From contig NZ_UWPJ01000007.1 of assembly GCF_900606115.1 (NCBI RefSeq), positions 1 to 64,000 of the forward strand: a DNA stretch of 64,000 nt, read 5' to 3'. This document shows positions 17,381-24,876 of this stretch, piece after piece. Under the pieces are notes generated by a model. It saw only the letters and a list, made by a program, of their open reading frames with translations. It was not told the DNA's origin and made no database searches. Each line of letters starts with the position of its first letter. Position 1 is the first letter of the stretch. A program made the position numbers and the translations under genes. The DNA is from Pigmentiphaga humi. GTDB lineage: Bacteria; Pseudomonadota; Gammaproteobacteria; Burkholderiales; Burkholderiaceae_B.

Positions 17381-18343
17381 GTGCAAACCCACCGCAAGAT
17401 CGCGCTCGAAGAACACTTCATGATGCCCGGCTTCGAGGAATATTCGAACAGTTTCCTCAGCTTCATCGACCCGGCCACCCAGAAGGAACTGGCCCAGCGC
17501 CTGAACGACTTCGACGAATTGCGCCTGGACGAAATGGACCGCGCGGCCATCGACCTGGTCGTGCTGTCGCAATCGGGCCCCGGAGTCCAGGCCGAGCCCG
17601 ACGGGCAGGCCGCGATCGCCAAGGCGCGCGCCAACAACGACTTCCTGGCCGAGCGCATCGCCCGCCATCCCGAACGCTACGCCGGCTTTGCCATGCTGCC
17701 CATGCACGATCCGCTCGAAGCCGCGCGCGAACTCGAGCGCTGCGTCGCGCAGATGGGCTTCAAGGGTTCGCTGGTCAACGGCCATACGTTGGGCCGCTAC
17801 TACGAGTCACGCGACTACGATCCGTTCTGGGCCCGCATGCAGGAACTGGACGTGCCCATGTACCTGCACCCGGCCTACCCCTGGCGTCCGCTGCATGCGC
17901 TGGAAGGCATGCCGGTGCTGACCGGGGCCAGCTGGGGCTGGGGCGTGGAGACGGCCAGCCACGCGCTGCGCTTGCTGTTCGGCGGCGTGTTCGACCGTTT
18001 CCCCGGTCTCAAGGTGATCCTCGGCCACATGGGCGAATTCCTGCCCTTCCAGCGCTGGCGCCTGGACAGCCGCTTCGCCGCCTATCCCTTCGGCATCGAG
18101 CTCGAGCGGCAGCCTTCGCAGTACATCGGCAGCAATCTGGTGATCACCACCTCCGGCGTCTGCTCGCATCCCACGCTGCTCGGCGCCGTGGGAGAAATCG
18201 GCGCCGACGCGGTGATGTTCTCGGTCGATTACCCCTATGAATCGACCGAAGCGGCCGCCGCCTTCATCGACAGCGCGCCGCTGCCGCCCGACCAGCTCGA
18301 GGCCATCTGCCACGGCAACGCCGCCCGCCTACTCAAGCTCTGA
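17381..18343 (+). CDS. picC: 3,6-dihydroxypicolinate decarboxylase-type amidohydrolase
   Basis: A 320-residue non-oxidative decarboxylase of the ACMSD/LigW amidohydrolase group, using a metal ion to remove CO2 from a hydroxylated aromatic acid. It begins with the family motif KIALEEHFMMPGF. The GTG at 17381 was chosen because AAAGGGAG lies 7 bases upstream. With this start, His163 (YLHPAYP) and His216 (LGHMGEF) fall at the numbers I recall as essential in PicC of A. faecalis, and Asp283 lies in SVDYPYES. The expected reaction is 3,6-dihydroxypicolinate to 2,5-dihydroxypyridine. A gamma-resorcylate-type decarboxylase is the alternative, but the neighbouring dihydroxypyridine genes favour PicC. 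Confidence 0.87.
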   Translation: MQTHRKIALEEHFMMPGFEEYSNSFLSFIDPATQKELAQRLNDFDELRLDEMDRAAIDLVVLSQSGPGVQAEPDGQAAIAKARANNDFLAERIARHPERYAGFAMLPMHDPLEAARELERCVAQMGFKGSLVNGHTLGRYYESRDYDPFWARMQELDVPMYLHPAYPWRPLHALEGMPVLTGASWGWGVETASHALRLLFGGVFDRFPGLKVILGHMGEFLPFQRWRLDSRFAAYPFGIELERQPSQYIGSNLVITTSGVCSHPTLLGAVGEIGADAVMFSVDYPYESTEAAAAFIDSAPLPPDQLEAICHGNAARLLKL

Positions 18344-18360
18344 ATCTGGACGACAAGACC

Positions 18361-19116
18361 ATGACCAAGCAACTGTTCCGCATCGGCCAGATCGTGCCGA
18401 GCTCCAACACCACGATGGAAACCGAGATACCGGCCATGCTGACCGCGCGCCAGCAGATCCGGCCCGAGCGCTTCACCTTCCATTCGAGCCGCATGCGCAT
18501 GAAGCACGTGGTCAAGGAAGAGCTGGCCGCCATGGACGCGGAATCCGACCGGTGCGCGGTCGAACTGAGCGACGCGCGCGTGGACGTGCTGGGCTATGCC
18601 TGCCTGGTGGCCATCATGGCCATGGGCCGCGGCTATCACCGCCAGTCCGAGAGCCGGCTCAAGAAGCACACCGCCGCCAACGGCGGCGACGCCCCGGTGA
18701 TCACCAGCGCCGGCGCCCTGATCGACGGCCTGAAGGTGATCGGCGCCAAGCGCATCGTGGTGGTGGCCCCCTATATGAAGCCGCTGACCGAGCTGGTGGT
18801 GGACTATATCCGCCACGAGGGCTATGACGTGGCCGACTATCGCGCGCTGGAGATTCCCGACAACCTGGAAGTGGGCCGGCACGACCCGGAGAACCTGCCC
18901 GCCATCGTCGCGCAGATGGACACCGGCGATGTCGATGCCATCGTGCTGTCGGCCTGCGTCCAGATGCCCTCGCTGCCGGTGATCGCCAAGGTCGAGGCGC
19001 TGACCGGCAAGCCGGTGATCACCGCCGCCGTCGCCACGACCTACGCCATGCTCAAGGCGCTGGGCCTGGAGCCCATCGTGCCGGGCGCGGGCGCATTGCT
19101 CTCAGGCGCCTACTGA
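18361..19116 (+). CDS. maiA: Maleate cis-trans isomerase
   Basis: A 251-residue member of the Asp/Glu racemase superfamily that converts maleate to fumarate with two active-site cysteines. Cys81 (YACLVAI) and Cys199 (LSACVQMP) occupy the two expected positions, one per lobe. The N-terminal IGQIVPSSNTTMETE is typical of maleate isomerases (NicE/MaiA). It is the last chemical step of the maleamate route and feeds the TCA cycle. The gene sits 17 bases after picC and 60 bases before the deformylase gene, so gene order does not follow the reaction order. Confidence 0.9.
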   Translation: MTKQLFRIGQIVPSSNTTMETEIPAMLTARQQIRPERFTFHSSRMRMKHVVKEELAAMDAESDRCAVELSDARVDVLGYACLVAIMAMGRGYHRQSESRLKKHTAANGGDAPVITSAGALIDGLKVIGAKRIVVVAPYMKPLTELVVDYIRHEGYDVADYRALEIPDNLEVGRHDPENLPAIVAQMDTGDVDAIVLSACVQMPSLPVIAKVEALTGKPVITAAVATTYAMLKALGLEPIVPGAGALLSGAY

Positions 19117-19176
19117 TCCGGCAGCGGCCGCCGGAGCGGCCGCGCCTGCCCCTTTCACGCATCCAGCGAGCCAGCC

Positions 19177-20004
19177 ATGTCAGACAGCAACTTCCTCTAC
19201 GGCGCCAACGTCCGCGCCAACGGCATCCGCCAGCACTATCTGCGGTACGGCGGGGACCAGGGCGAGCGCGCCGCGCGCGACCCGGTCATCCTGGTGCCCG
19301 GCATCACCAGCCCCGCCATCACCTGGGGCTTCGTGGGCGAGCGGCTGGGCCGCCGCTTCGACACCTACATCCTCGACGTGCGGGGACGAGGCCTGTCCAC
19401 CGCCGCGCCCGGCCTGGACTACAGCCTGGACGCCCAGGCCGAGGACCTGATCGCGCTGGCCGAGGCGCTGGGCCTGGCGCGCGCCAGCGTCGTCGGCCAC
19501 TCCATGGGCGCGCGCATCGGCCTGCGCGCCGCCCGCATCGGCATGCCGGCCATGGCGCGCCTGGTCGCGGTCGATCCGCCGGTGTCCGGGCCCGGACGCC
19601 GCGCCTATCCGGCCAAGCTGCCCTGGTACGTCGATTCCATGAAGGCCGCCCGCGCCGGCATGGACTGGCAGGCCATGCGCGAGTTCTGCCCCACCTGGAC
19701 CGAAGAGCAGTTGCGGCTGCGCGCCGAGTGGCTGCACACCTGCGACGAGGAAGCGGTGCTGGCCAGCTTCGAGGGCTTCCACACCGACGACATCCATGCC
19801 GACCTGCCCAAGGTCGAACAGCCAGTACTGCTGATGACGGCCGAGCGCGGCGACGTGGTGCAGGATGGCGACGTCGAGGAGATCGGCAGCCTGCTCGCCT
19901 CGATGCAGACGGTGCGCGTGCCCGGCGCCGGCCACATGATTCCGTGGGACAACGAGGAAGGCTTCTACGCGGCCTTCGGCAACTTCTTGGGAGAGGAGGT
20001 CTGA
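19177..20004 (+). CDS. picE: N-formylmaleamate deformylase, alpha/beta hydrolase
   Basis: A 275-residue alpha/beta hydrolase. The nucleophile elbow GHSMG places Ser109, with His253 in GAGHMIPWDN as the catalytic base and HxG-like PGITSPAITW as the oxyanion region. It most resembles NicD of nicotinate catabolism, which removes formate from N-formylmaleamate to give maleamate. The next gene, 2 bases away, encodes the dioxygenase that makes N-formylmaleamate, and its ribosome-binding site (GAGGAGGT) lies inside the end of this gene. The two are therefore translated together. Confidence 0.86.
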   Translation: MSDSNFLYGANVRANGIRQHYLRYGGDQGERAARDPVILVPGITSPAITWGFVGERLGRRFDTYILDVRGRGLSTAAPGLDYSLDAQAEDLIALAEALGLARASVVGHSMGARIGLRAARIGMPAMARLVAVDPPVSGPGRRAYPAKLPWYVDSMKAARAGMDWQAMREFCPTWTEEQLRLRAEWLHTCDEEAVLASFEGFHTDDIHADLPKVEQPVLLMTAERGDVVQDGDVEEIGSLLASMQTVRVPGAGHMIPWDNEEGFYAAFGNFLGEEV

Positions 20005-20006
20005 CC

Positions 20007-21038
20007 ATGGCCATTAGCGACTATGCCTTCATCGAGGCCTGGCGCGAGGTGTTGACGCTGTCGCGGCTGGAGGCCGGGCAGACCGTCACCATCCTGACGT
20101 CCGCTTCCACCCATCCGCAGACCTTGTCCTGCGCCACCATTGCCGCGCAGTCCCTGGGCGCCATCGTCAACCGGCTGGACCTGCCGCCGATCAACGGCGA
20201 AAAAGCGCTGAGCCGCGACTCGCTGGCCTACCTGGGCACCACGCCGCTGACGGGCAACCGCGCCGCGATCGCCGCGCTCAAGGCCAGCGACCTGGTGCTG
20301 GACCTGATGACGCTGCTGTTCTCGCCCGAGCAGCACGAGATCCTGCAGACCGGCACCAAGATCCTGCTGGCGGTCGAGCCGCCCGAGGTGCTGATGCGCA
20401 TGGTGCCGACGCTGCAGGACAAGGCGCGGGTCACGGCCGCGGCGGCCCGCATCGCGGCCGCCAGGCAGATGCGCGTGCGCTCGGACGCGGGCACCGACCT
20501 GGCCTGCCCGCTGGGCGAGTTCCCCGCCATCAGCGAGTACGGCTTCGTCGACGAGCCGGGCCGCTGGGACCACTGGCCCAGCGGCTTTGCGCTGACCTGG
20601 CCCGACGAGGGCGGCGCCAGCGGCCGCATCGTGATCGACCGCGGCGACATCCTGCTGCCGCAGAAATGCTACGTGCAGGATCCGATCACGCTGACGGTGG
20701 AAAAAGGCTACGCGACCCGCATCGAGGGCGGCCTGTCGGCCGACCTGCTGCGCGACTACATGGCTTCGTTCGACGATCCGGAGGCCTATGCCATTTCGCA
20801 CATCGGCTGGGGGCTGCAGCCGCGCGCGCGCTGGTCCACGCTCGGGCTCTACGACCGCGAGGCTACTATAGGCATGGATGCACGCGCCTTCGAGGGCAAT
20901 TTCCTGTTCTCGCTCGGCCCCAACAACGAAGCGGGCGGCTCGCGCACGACCACCTGCCATATCGACATCCCGCTGCGCCACTGCACCGTGAGCCTGGACG
21001 GCCAGGACGTGGTGGCCGGCGGCAAGGTCCTCGACTGA
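20007..21038 (+). CDS. picD: 2,5-dihydroxypyridine 5,6-dioxygenase
   Basis: A 343-residue non-heme iron extradiol-type dioxygenase related to NicX, opening 2,5-dihydroxypyridine to N-formylmaleamate. From the ATG at 20007 the numbering places His265 (SHIGWGL), His318 and Asp320 (CHIDIPL) at the positions known as iron ligands in Pseudomonas putida NicX, a strong functional match. A good GAGGAGGT precedes the start. It belongs to the M29-like aminopeptidase fold. It lies between the deformylase and maleamate amidase genes. Confidence 0.92.
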   Translation: MAISDYAFIEAWREVLTLSRLEAGQTVTILTSASTHPQTLSCATIAAQSLGAIVNRLDLPPINGEKALSRDSLAYLGTTPLTGNRAAIAALKASDLVLDLMTLLFSPEQHEILQTGTKILLAVEPPEVLMRMVPTLQDKARVTAAAARIAAARQMRVRSDAGTDLACPLGEFPAISEYGFVDEPGRWDHWPSGFALTWPDEGGASGRIVIDRGDILLPQKCYVQDPITLTVEKGYATRIEGGLSADLLRDYMASFDDPEAYAISHIGWGLQPRARWSTLGLYDREATIGMDARAFEGNFLFSLGPNNEAGGSRTTTCHIDIPLRHCTVSLDGQDVVAGGKVLD

Positions 21039-21050
21039 ACCGGAATCGTC

Positions 21051-21668
21051 ATGCACAAGGAAATCTCGACCTACCAGCGCCAGGGATTCGGCGCCGACCT
21101 CGAACTGCGCGGCCCGGCCGGGCTGCTCATCATCGACTTCGTCAACGGCTTTGCCGACCCCGAGGTGTTCGGCGGCGGCAACATCCGCGAGGCCATCGAG
21201 CGCACCGCGGTACTGCTGGCCCAGGCGCGGCAGCGGGGGTGGCCCGTGGCCCATACCCGCATCGTGTTCGCCGACGATGCCGGCGACCAGAACGTGTTCA
21301 GCGAGAAGGTTCCCGGCCTGCTGGTGCTCACGGAGCACGATCCGCGCAGCGCCATCGTGCCGGAACTGGCCCCGGCGCCCGGCGAACTGGTGGTCCGCAA
21401 GACCCTGCCGTCGGCCTTCTTCGGCACCACGCTGGCCGCCTGGCTGACCCAGCGCGGCGTGCGCACGCTGGTGGTGGCGGGCGCGGTGACCAGCGGCTGC
21501 GTGCGCGCCAGCGTGGTGGATGCGATGTGCCACGGCTTCCGCACGGTGGTGGCCGCGGACTGCGTCGGCGACCGCGCGCTCGGCCCGCACGAGGCCAACC
21601 TGTTCGACATGCAGCAGAAGTACGCCGCCGTCCTGCCGCGCGACGAAGTGCTGGCGGCACTGGGGTAG
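21051..21668 (+). CDS. picF: Maleamate amidohydrolase, isochorismatase-like
   Basis: A 205-residue cysteine hydrolase of the isochorismatase-like family. The catalytic triad is present: Asp29 (LIIDFVNGF), Lys117 (RKTLPSAFF) and Cys150 (VTSGCVRAS, with the usual cis-peptide before the Cys loop). Together with the neighbouring deformylase this fits NicF/PicF, which releases ammonia from maleamate to give maleate. It starts 12 bases after the dioxygenase and is the last enzyme of the pathway operon. The stop is followed within 4 bases by a palindromic repeat (21672-21751). Confidence 0.9.
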   Translation: MHKEISTYQRQGFGADLELRGPAGLLIIDFVNGFADPEVFGGGNIREAIERTAVLLAQARQRGWPVAHTRIVFADDAGDQNVFSEKVPGLLVLTEHDPRSAIVPELAPAPGELVVRKTLPSAFFGTTLAAWLTQRGVRTLVVAGAVTSGCVRASVVDAMCHGFRTVVAADCVGDRALGPHEANLFDMQQKYAAVLPRDEVLAALG

Positions 21669-21671
21669 AGG

Positions 21672-21751
21672 CCCCCCTACGCGCTTGCGCGCGCCCCCCA
21701 GGGGCGGCGCTGGCGGACCGGCGGAGCCGGATCCGCGGCGCCCTGGGTCGG
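21672..21751 (+). repeat. 3'-end palindromic repeat, copy B
   Basis: Same family as copy A and in the same orientation relative to the upstream gene (picF): CCCCCTACGCGC, a GC-rich hairpin, then GGCGGACCGGCGGAGCCGG (an inverted repeat around GGAG) and ATCCGCGGCGCCCTGGGTC. It separates the catabolic operon from the regulator promoter and may end or stabilise the operon transcript. Confidence 0.75.
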
Positions 21752-21790
21752 GAAATGGCGCGAGACACCGTGGAGGAAGGCAGGCGAGGA

Positions 21791-21808
21791 TCGGCAGTAT
21801 ACTGATCA
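21791..21808. promoter_or_regulatory. Probable PicR-type operator, site 4 (autoregulatory)
   Basis: TCGGCAG-TATA-CTGATCA, with a perfect core CAGTATACTG, lies 37-54 bases before the regulator start. The left arm is weaker (GCAG in place of TCAG), while the right arm matches the others. It suggests that the MarR-type regulator represses its own gene. Confidence 0.68.
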
Positions 21809-21844
21809 AAACGCGCCGGGTTGCCGGTGCGGATACTATCGACG

Positions 21845-22372
21845 ATGCACCCCAAGATGACTCTTCAAGAAGCCCCATCGGGAGCTACCGACAACGAGGT
21901 ACCCTCGCCTGCCTTCGATCCCGCCGAACAAGTGCTCTGGTCTCGCCCCGGCTACCTGGCCCGCCGCCTGAACCAGATCCACTATGCAATGTTCTTCGAG
22001 GAATGCAGCAATGAGATCACGCCAGTCCAATATGGCATACTCACCGCGCTGTCCCTCCAGCCCGGCAGCGACCAGAAGACCATAGGCAGGGAACTCGGCC
22101 TGGACCGCACCACGACCGCCGACGTGCTCAAGCGGCTCGAGCGCAAGGGCTACGTCACGCGGCGCGTCGATCCCGACGACCGCCGTTCGCGCCAGTCCTT
22201 CATCACGGACGAGGGCCTGCGGGTGATGGGGCTGCTGCAGGAGGGCATGAACCGCGCCCAGCAGCGCCTGATCTCGCCCCTGAACAAGAAAGACCAGCAT
22301 ACCTTCGTCCGGCTGCTGGCCAAACTGGTCCAGGCGAACAATCACTACGGCCGGGCCGCGGCCGACCTCTGA
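21845..22372 (+). CDS. picR: MarR family repressor of the pyridine-carboxylate cluster
   Basis: A 175-residue winged-helix regulator from the ATG at 21845 (MHPKMTLQEAP). Alternative starts are a GTG at 21821 and an ATG at 21857; none has a strong ribosome site. The core reads ITPVQYGILTALSLQPG, then recognition helix DRTTTADVLKRLERKGYV and wing RRVDPDDRRSRQSF, the standard MarR layout. It resembles PicR/NicR-type repressors, which are released by a hydroxylated pyridine intermediate. The four palindromes at 7091, 7112, 13795 and 21791 are its probable binding sites. The effector would be 6-hydroxypicolinate by analogy (inference). Confidence 0.82.
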   Translation: MHPKMTLQEAPSGATDNEVPSPAFDPAEQVLWSRPGYLARRLNQIHYAMFFEECSNEITPVQYGILTALSLQPGSDQKTIGRELGLDRTTTADVLKRLERKGYVTRRVDPDDRRSRQSFITDEGLRVMGLLQEGMNRAQQRLISPLNKKDQHTFVRLLAKLVQANNHYGRAAADL

Positions 22373-22420
22373 TTTCCCGCGGCCGGGCTGCGCCCGCGCC
22401 GCCGCAACACGGATCGATGC

Positions 22421-23593
22421 ATGCTCGGGCTCATCCTGACGCTTGCCATCCAGGCCACGGCCTCGATGGCATTGCTCGCACTTCCCATGGTCGCTCCCGC
22501 GGTCAGCGACACCCTCGGACTCTCTGCGGTATTCGTCGGCTACTACATCAGCATCGCCTACATCGGCGCCGTGATCGGCAGCCTGGCCGCCGGCACGCTG
22601 GTGCCCCGGCTGGGCGCGATCCGGGCCAGCCAGTTCGGCCTGCTGCTGATCGCAGGCGGACTGGCGCTGTCCAGCGCCGCCCAACTGGGCCCGATGCTGG
22701 CGGGCGCGCTGCTGCTGGGCATGGGCTACGGCCCCATCACGCCGGCCAGTTCTCACCTGCTGGCCCGCACCAGTTCGCCGCGCCACATGTCGCTGATCTT
22801 CTCGCTCAAGCAGACCGGCGTGCCGCTGGGCGGCATGCTGGCCGCCGCGCTGGTACCGCCGATCGCCATGCACAGCAGCTGGCAGGCCGGCATCCTCGTC
22901 GTGGCGGCGGCCTGCGCCCTCTGCGCGCTGGCCGCGCAGCCCCTGCGCGCCGCGCTCGACGTGGGCACGCACGCCGCCGGCCCGGGCGGCCGTCTGCGCA
23001 ACGTTCTCGCGCCGCTCCGGCAAGTCTGGTCGCGCCGGCCGCTGCGGATCCTGTCCATCTGCTCTTTGCTGTATTCGGCGGTGCAGGTCTCGCTCACCAC
23101 CTACCTGGTCACCTTTCTTCACGTCGAACTCGGGCTGACGCTGGTCGCCGCCGGCCTGGCCTCGTCCGCCTGCCAGTTCGCCGGCGTGGTGGGACGCATA
23201 GGCTGGGGCTGGGTCGCGGACCGCGGCCTGGGAGCGCTGCGCACGCTGGCCTTGCTCGGCCTGCTGAGTCTGGCCTGCTGCGTCGCCGTGGCGCTCGTCC
23301 CCACGGCCGTGCCGGTGCGGCTGCTGATCGTGCTGCTGTGCATATTCGGCGCGGCCGCCATCGGCTGGAACGGCGTCTACCTGGCCGAACTGGCGCGCCG
23401 CGCGCCGGCCGGCTCGGCCGGCAGCATCACCGGCGGCGCCTCGGCCATCACCTTCCTGGGCGTCGTCGCCGGGCCGCCCCTGTTCGGCATTGTGTCCGAC
23501 CTCACCGACAGCTACCGGACCGGCTTCGCCATGCTGGCCCTGCCGCTGGCCTGGTGCATCTACCGGCTGGTGAGCGACAGCCGCCGGGGGTAG
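22421..23593 (+). CDS. Major facilitator superfamily transporter
   Basis: A 390-residue integral membrane protein with about 12 hydrophobic segments in two halves joined by a charged central loop (around residues 185-205, including RNVLAPLRQVWSRRPLR). MFS signatures are recognisable, for instance GYYISIAYIGAVIGSLAAG in segment 2 and the related GVVGRIGWGWVADRG in the second half. It starts 48 bases after picR on the same strand. An importer or exporter for a pyridine acid or intermediate is plausible from position alone; the substrate cannot be read from sequence. No operator lies directly in front, so it probably shares the picR transcript. Confidence 0.88.
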   Translation: MLGLILTLAIQATASMALLALPMVAPAVSDTLGLSAVFVGYYISIAYIGAVIGSLAAGTLVPRLGAIRASQFGLLLIAGGLALSSAAQLGPMLAGALLLGMGYGPITPASSHLLARTSSPRHMSLIFSLKQTGVPLGGMLAAALVPPIAMHSSWQAGILVVAAACALCALAAQPLRAALDVGTHAAGPGGRLRNVLAPLRQVWSRRPLRILSICSLLYSAVQVSLTTYLVTFLHVELGLTLVAAGLASSACQFAGVVGRIGWGWVADRGLGALRTLALLGLLSLACCVAVALVPTAVPVRLLIVLLCIFGAAAIGWNGVYLAELARRAPAGSAGSITGGASAITFLGVVAGPPLFGIVSDLTDSYRTGFAMLALPLAWCIYRLVSDSRRG

Positions 23594-23650
23594 GCACGTT
23601 CTTGCCCCGCCCGCGGCAACCCGACAGGCTCGTGCCCCCGGGATACGGAA

Positions 23651-24085
23651 TCAGGATGGCCGGACGCCGAAATTGTTGGCCCAGACGGTCAGCGCCGCCT
23701 GGCGCATCTGCGGGCTGAACTCGGCCCGCAGATGGCGGAAGCGCCGCTGGACCGCGGCGGACACGGTGTGCACCACGTCGTTGCCGGCGGCCGTGGCGCG
23801 GATCAGGGTGACGCGCCGGTCGGCCGACGAGGGAATCCGCACGACCAGCTCGCGCCGTTCCAGCCGGGCAGCGAGCCGCGACGACAGCGCCAGCGAGACG
23901 TCGAGCCGGACCGCCAGCTCGGATACCGACCGGGTGCCGTCCCGGCTCCCCTGCAGCTGCACCAGCAATTGGTGCTCCAGAGGCTCGACGCCTGCCCGCC
24001 GCGCCTCGTCATCGATCATCCGGAAGGCCAGGCGCATCAGATAACGCGCATCGGCCACCGCAACCGCGCGCGGATTCGTGTTCAA
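23651..24085 (-). CDS. MarR family transcriptional regulator
   Basis: About 144 residues. The TTG at 24085 was chosen because GGAGG stands 6 bases upstream; the longer frame to 24421 is low-complexity and overlaps the flavin reductase gene. The core contains LEHQLLVQLQG, the recognition helix DVSLALSSRLAARLERRELV and wing RIPSSADRRVTL. It lies 101 bases after a flavin reductase and monooxygenase pair on the same strand and probably controls them. An inverted repeat in front of the monooxygenase (26229-26242) is a candidate site. The gene converges on the MFS transporter. Confidence 0.82.
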   Translation of the reverse strand: MNTNPRAVAVADARYLMRLAFRMIDDEARRAGVEPLEHQLLVQLQGSRDGTRSVSELAVRLDVSLALSSRLAARLERRELVVRIPSSADRRVTLIRATAAGNDVVHTVSAAVQRRFRHLRAEFSPQMRQAALTVWANNFGVRPS

Positions 24086-24186
24086 TCGCCACCTCCGTCT
24101 GTGGACATCGCTTCTGCGCAGGAAAACGGGAGCCTGGCAGGAGCAGACGAATAGTGCGTCGACGCGCGGATCAAGGCAAGAACCGC

Positions 24187-24783
24187 CTACAGGTGGACGC
24201 CCACCCTGGCACGGGCAAAGGTCACGACTTGCCCTGCCAGCGCCGCCAGTTGCTCGCCTACCTTGGCGTCGGCCACCTTGCCGTCCGCCCCGAAAGGCGC
24301 CTGGGCCGAGTTGATGGCGACCCCCAGCGGCGTAGGCCAGCCGCGCAGCGCGTGGATGGTCGCGCGCACCGACGCCAGCACCGTGGCGCCCGCCTGCCAC
24401 CCAGCCGCCGATACGATGCACCCCACCGCCTTGTTGTGAAGGTAGGGATCGGGGTCGTCGGCAAGCCCTTGCAAATAGTCCAGCGCATTCTTCAGGAAGC
24501 CGGAGATGCCGCCGTGATAGCCCGGCGTGGCGAAGATCACGCAGTCTGCCCGGCGCACGGCCTCCAACAACTGGTTGGCCGCCTCGACGTGGTGCGCCTG
24601 GGCCGGGTCGTACATCGGCAGGCCCAGATCCGCCGCGACCAGCAGTTCGGTTTCCGCTCCCAGGCGGCGCGCCTCCTCCAATGCCAGGCGCAACGCCAGT
24701 TCCGACGAAGAATACGGCCGCAGCGTACCGCCGATTCCCAGTATCACGGGCGGACGGCCCTGGCCGAAAGACAGATCATTCAT
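24187..24783 (-). CDS. NAD(P)H-dependent FMN reductase
   Basis: A 198-residue flavodoxin-fold reductase. The phosphate-binding loop is GIGGTLRPYSSSELALR at residues 16-32, and the flavin-contact motif ATPGYHGGISGFLKNALD is near residue 85. Enzymes of this type supply reduced FMN to two-component monooxygenases such as msuE/ssuE partners. It follows the luciferase-like monooxygenase gene by 93 bases on the same strand, the natural partner. The start has GGAG eight bases upstream. The physiological substrate of the pair is unknown. Confidence 0.9.
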   Translation of the reverse strand: MNDLSFGQGRPPVILGIGGTLRPYSSSELALRLALEEARRLGAETELLVAADLGLPMYDPAQAHHVEAANQLLEAVRRADCVIFATPGYHGGISGFLKNALDYLQGLADDPDPYLHNKAVGCIVSAAGWQAGATVLASVRATIHALRGWPTPLGVAINSAQAPFGADGKVADAKVGEQLAALAGQVVTFARARVGVHL

Positions 24784-24876
24784 AACAGTGACTCCATATC
24801 AGATATCCATAGCGCACGTGAAAATACGCCACCGACCCGGGGCGCAGCGGCTGGGGCCTACCATGCCGGGCACGCG

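Noticed and set aside
7203-21668. Assignment of the cluster as the nicotinate (nic) locus
   Set aside because: The lower pathway is shared, but the four-component Rieske oxygenase and PicC-type decarboxylase belong to picolinate catabolism, and no 6-hydroxynicotinate 3-monooxygenase (NicC) is present.
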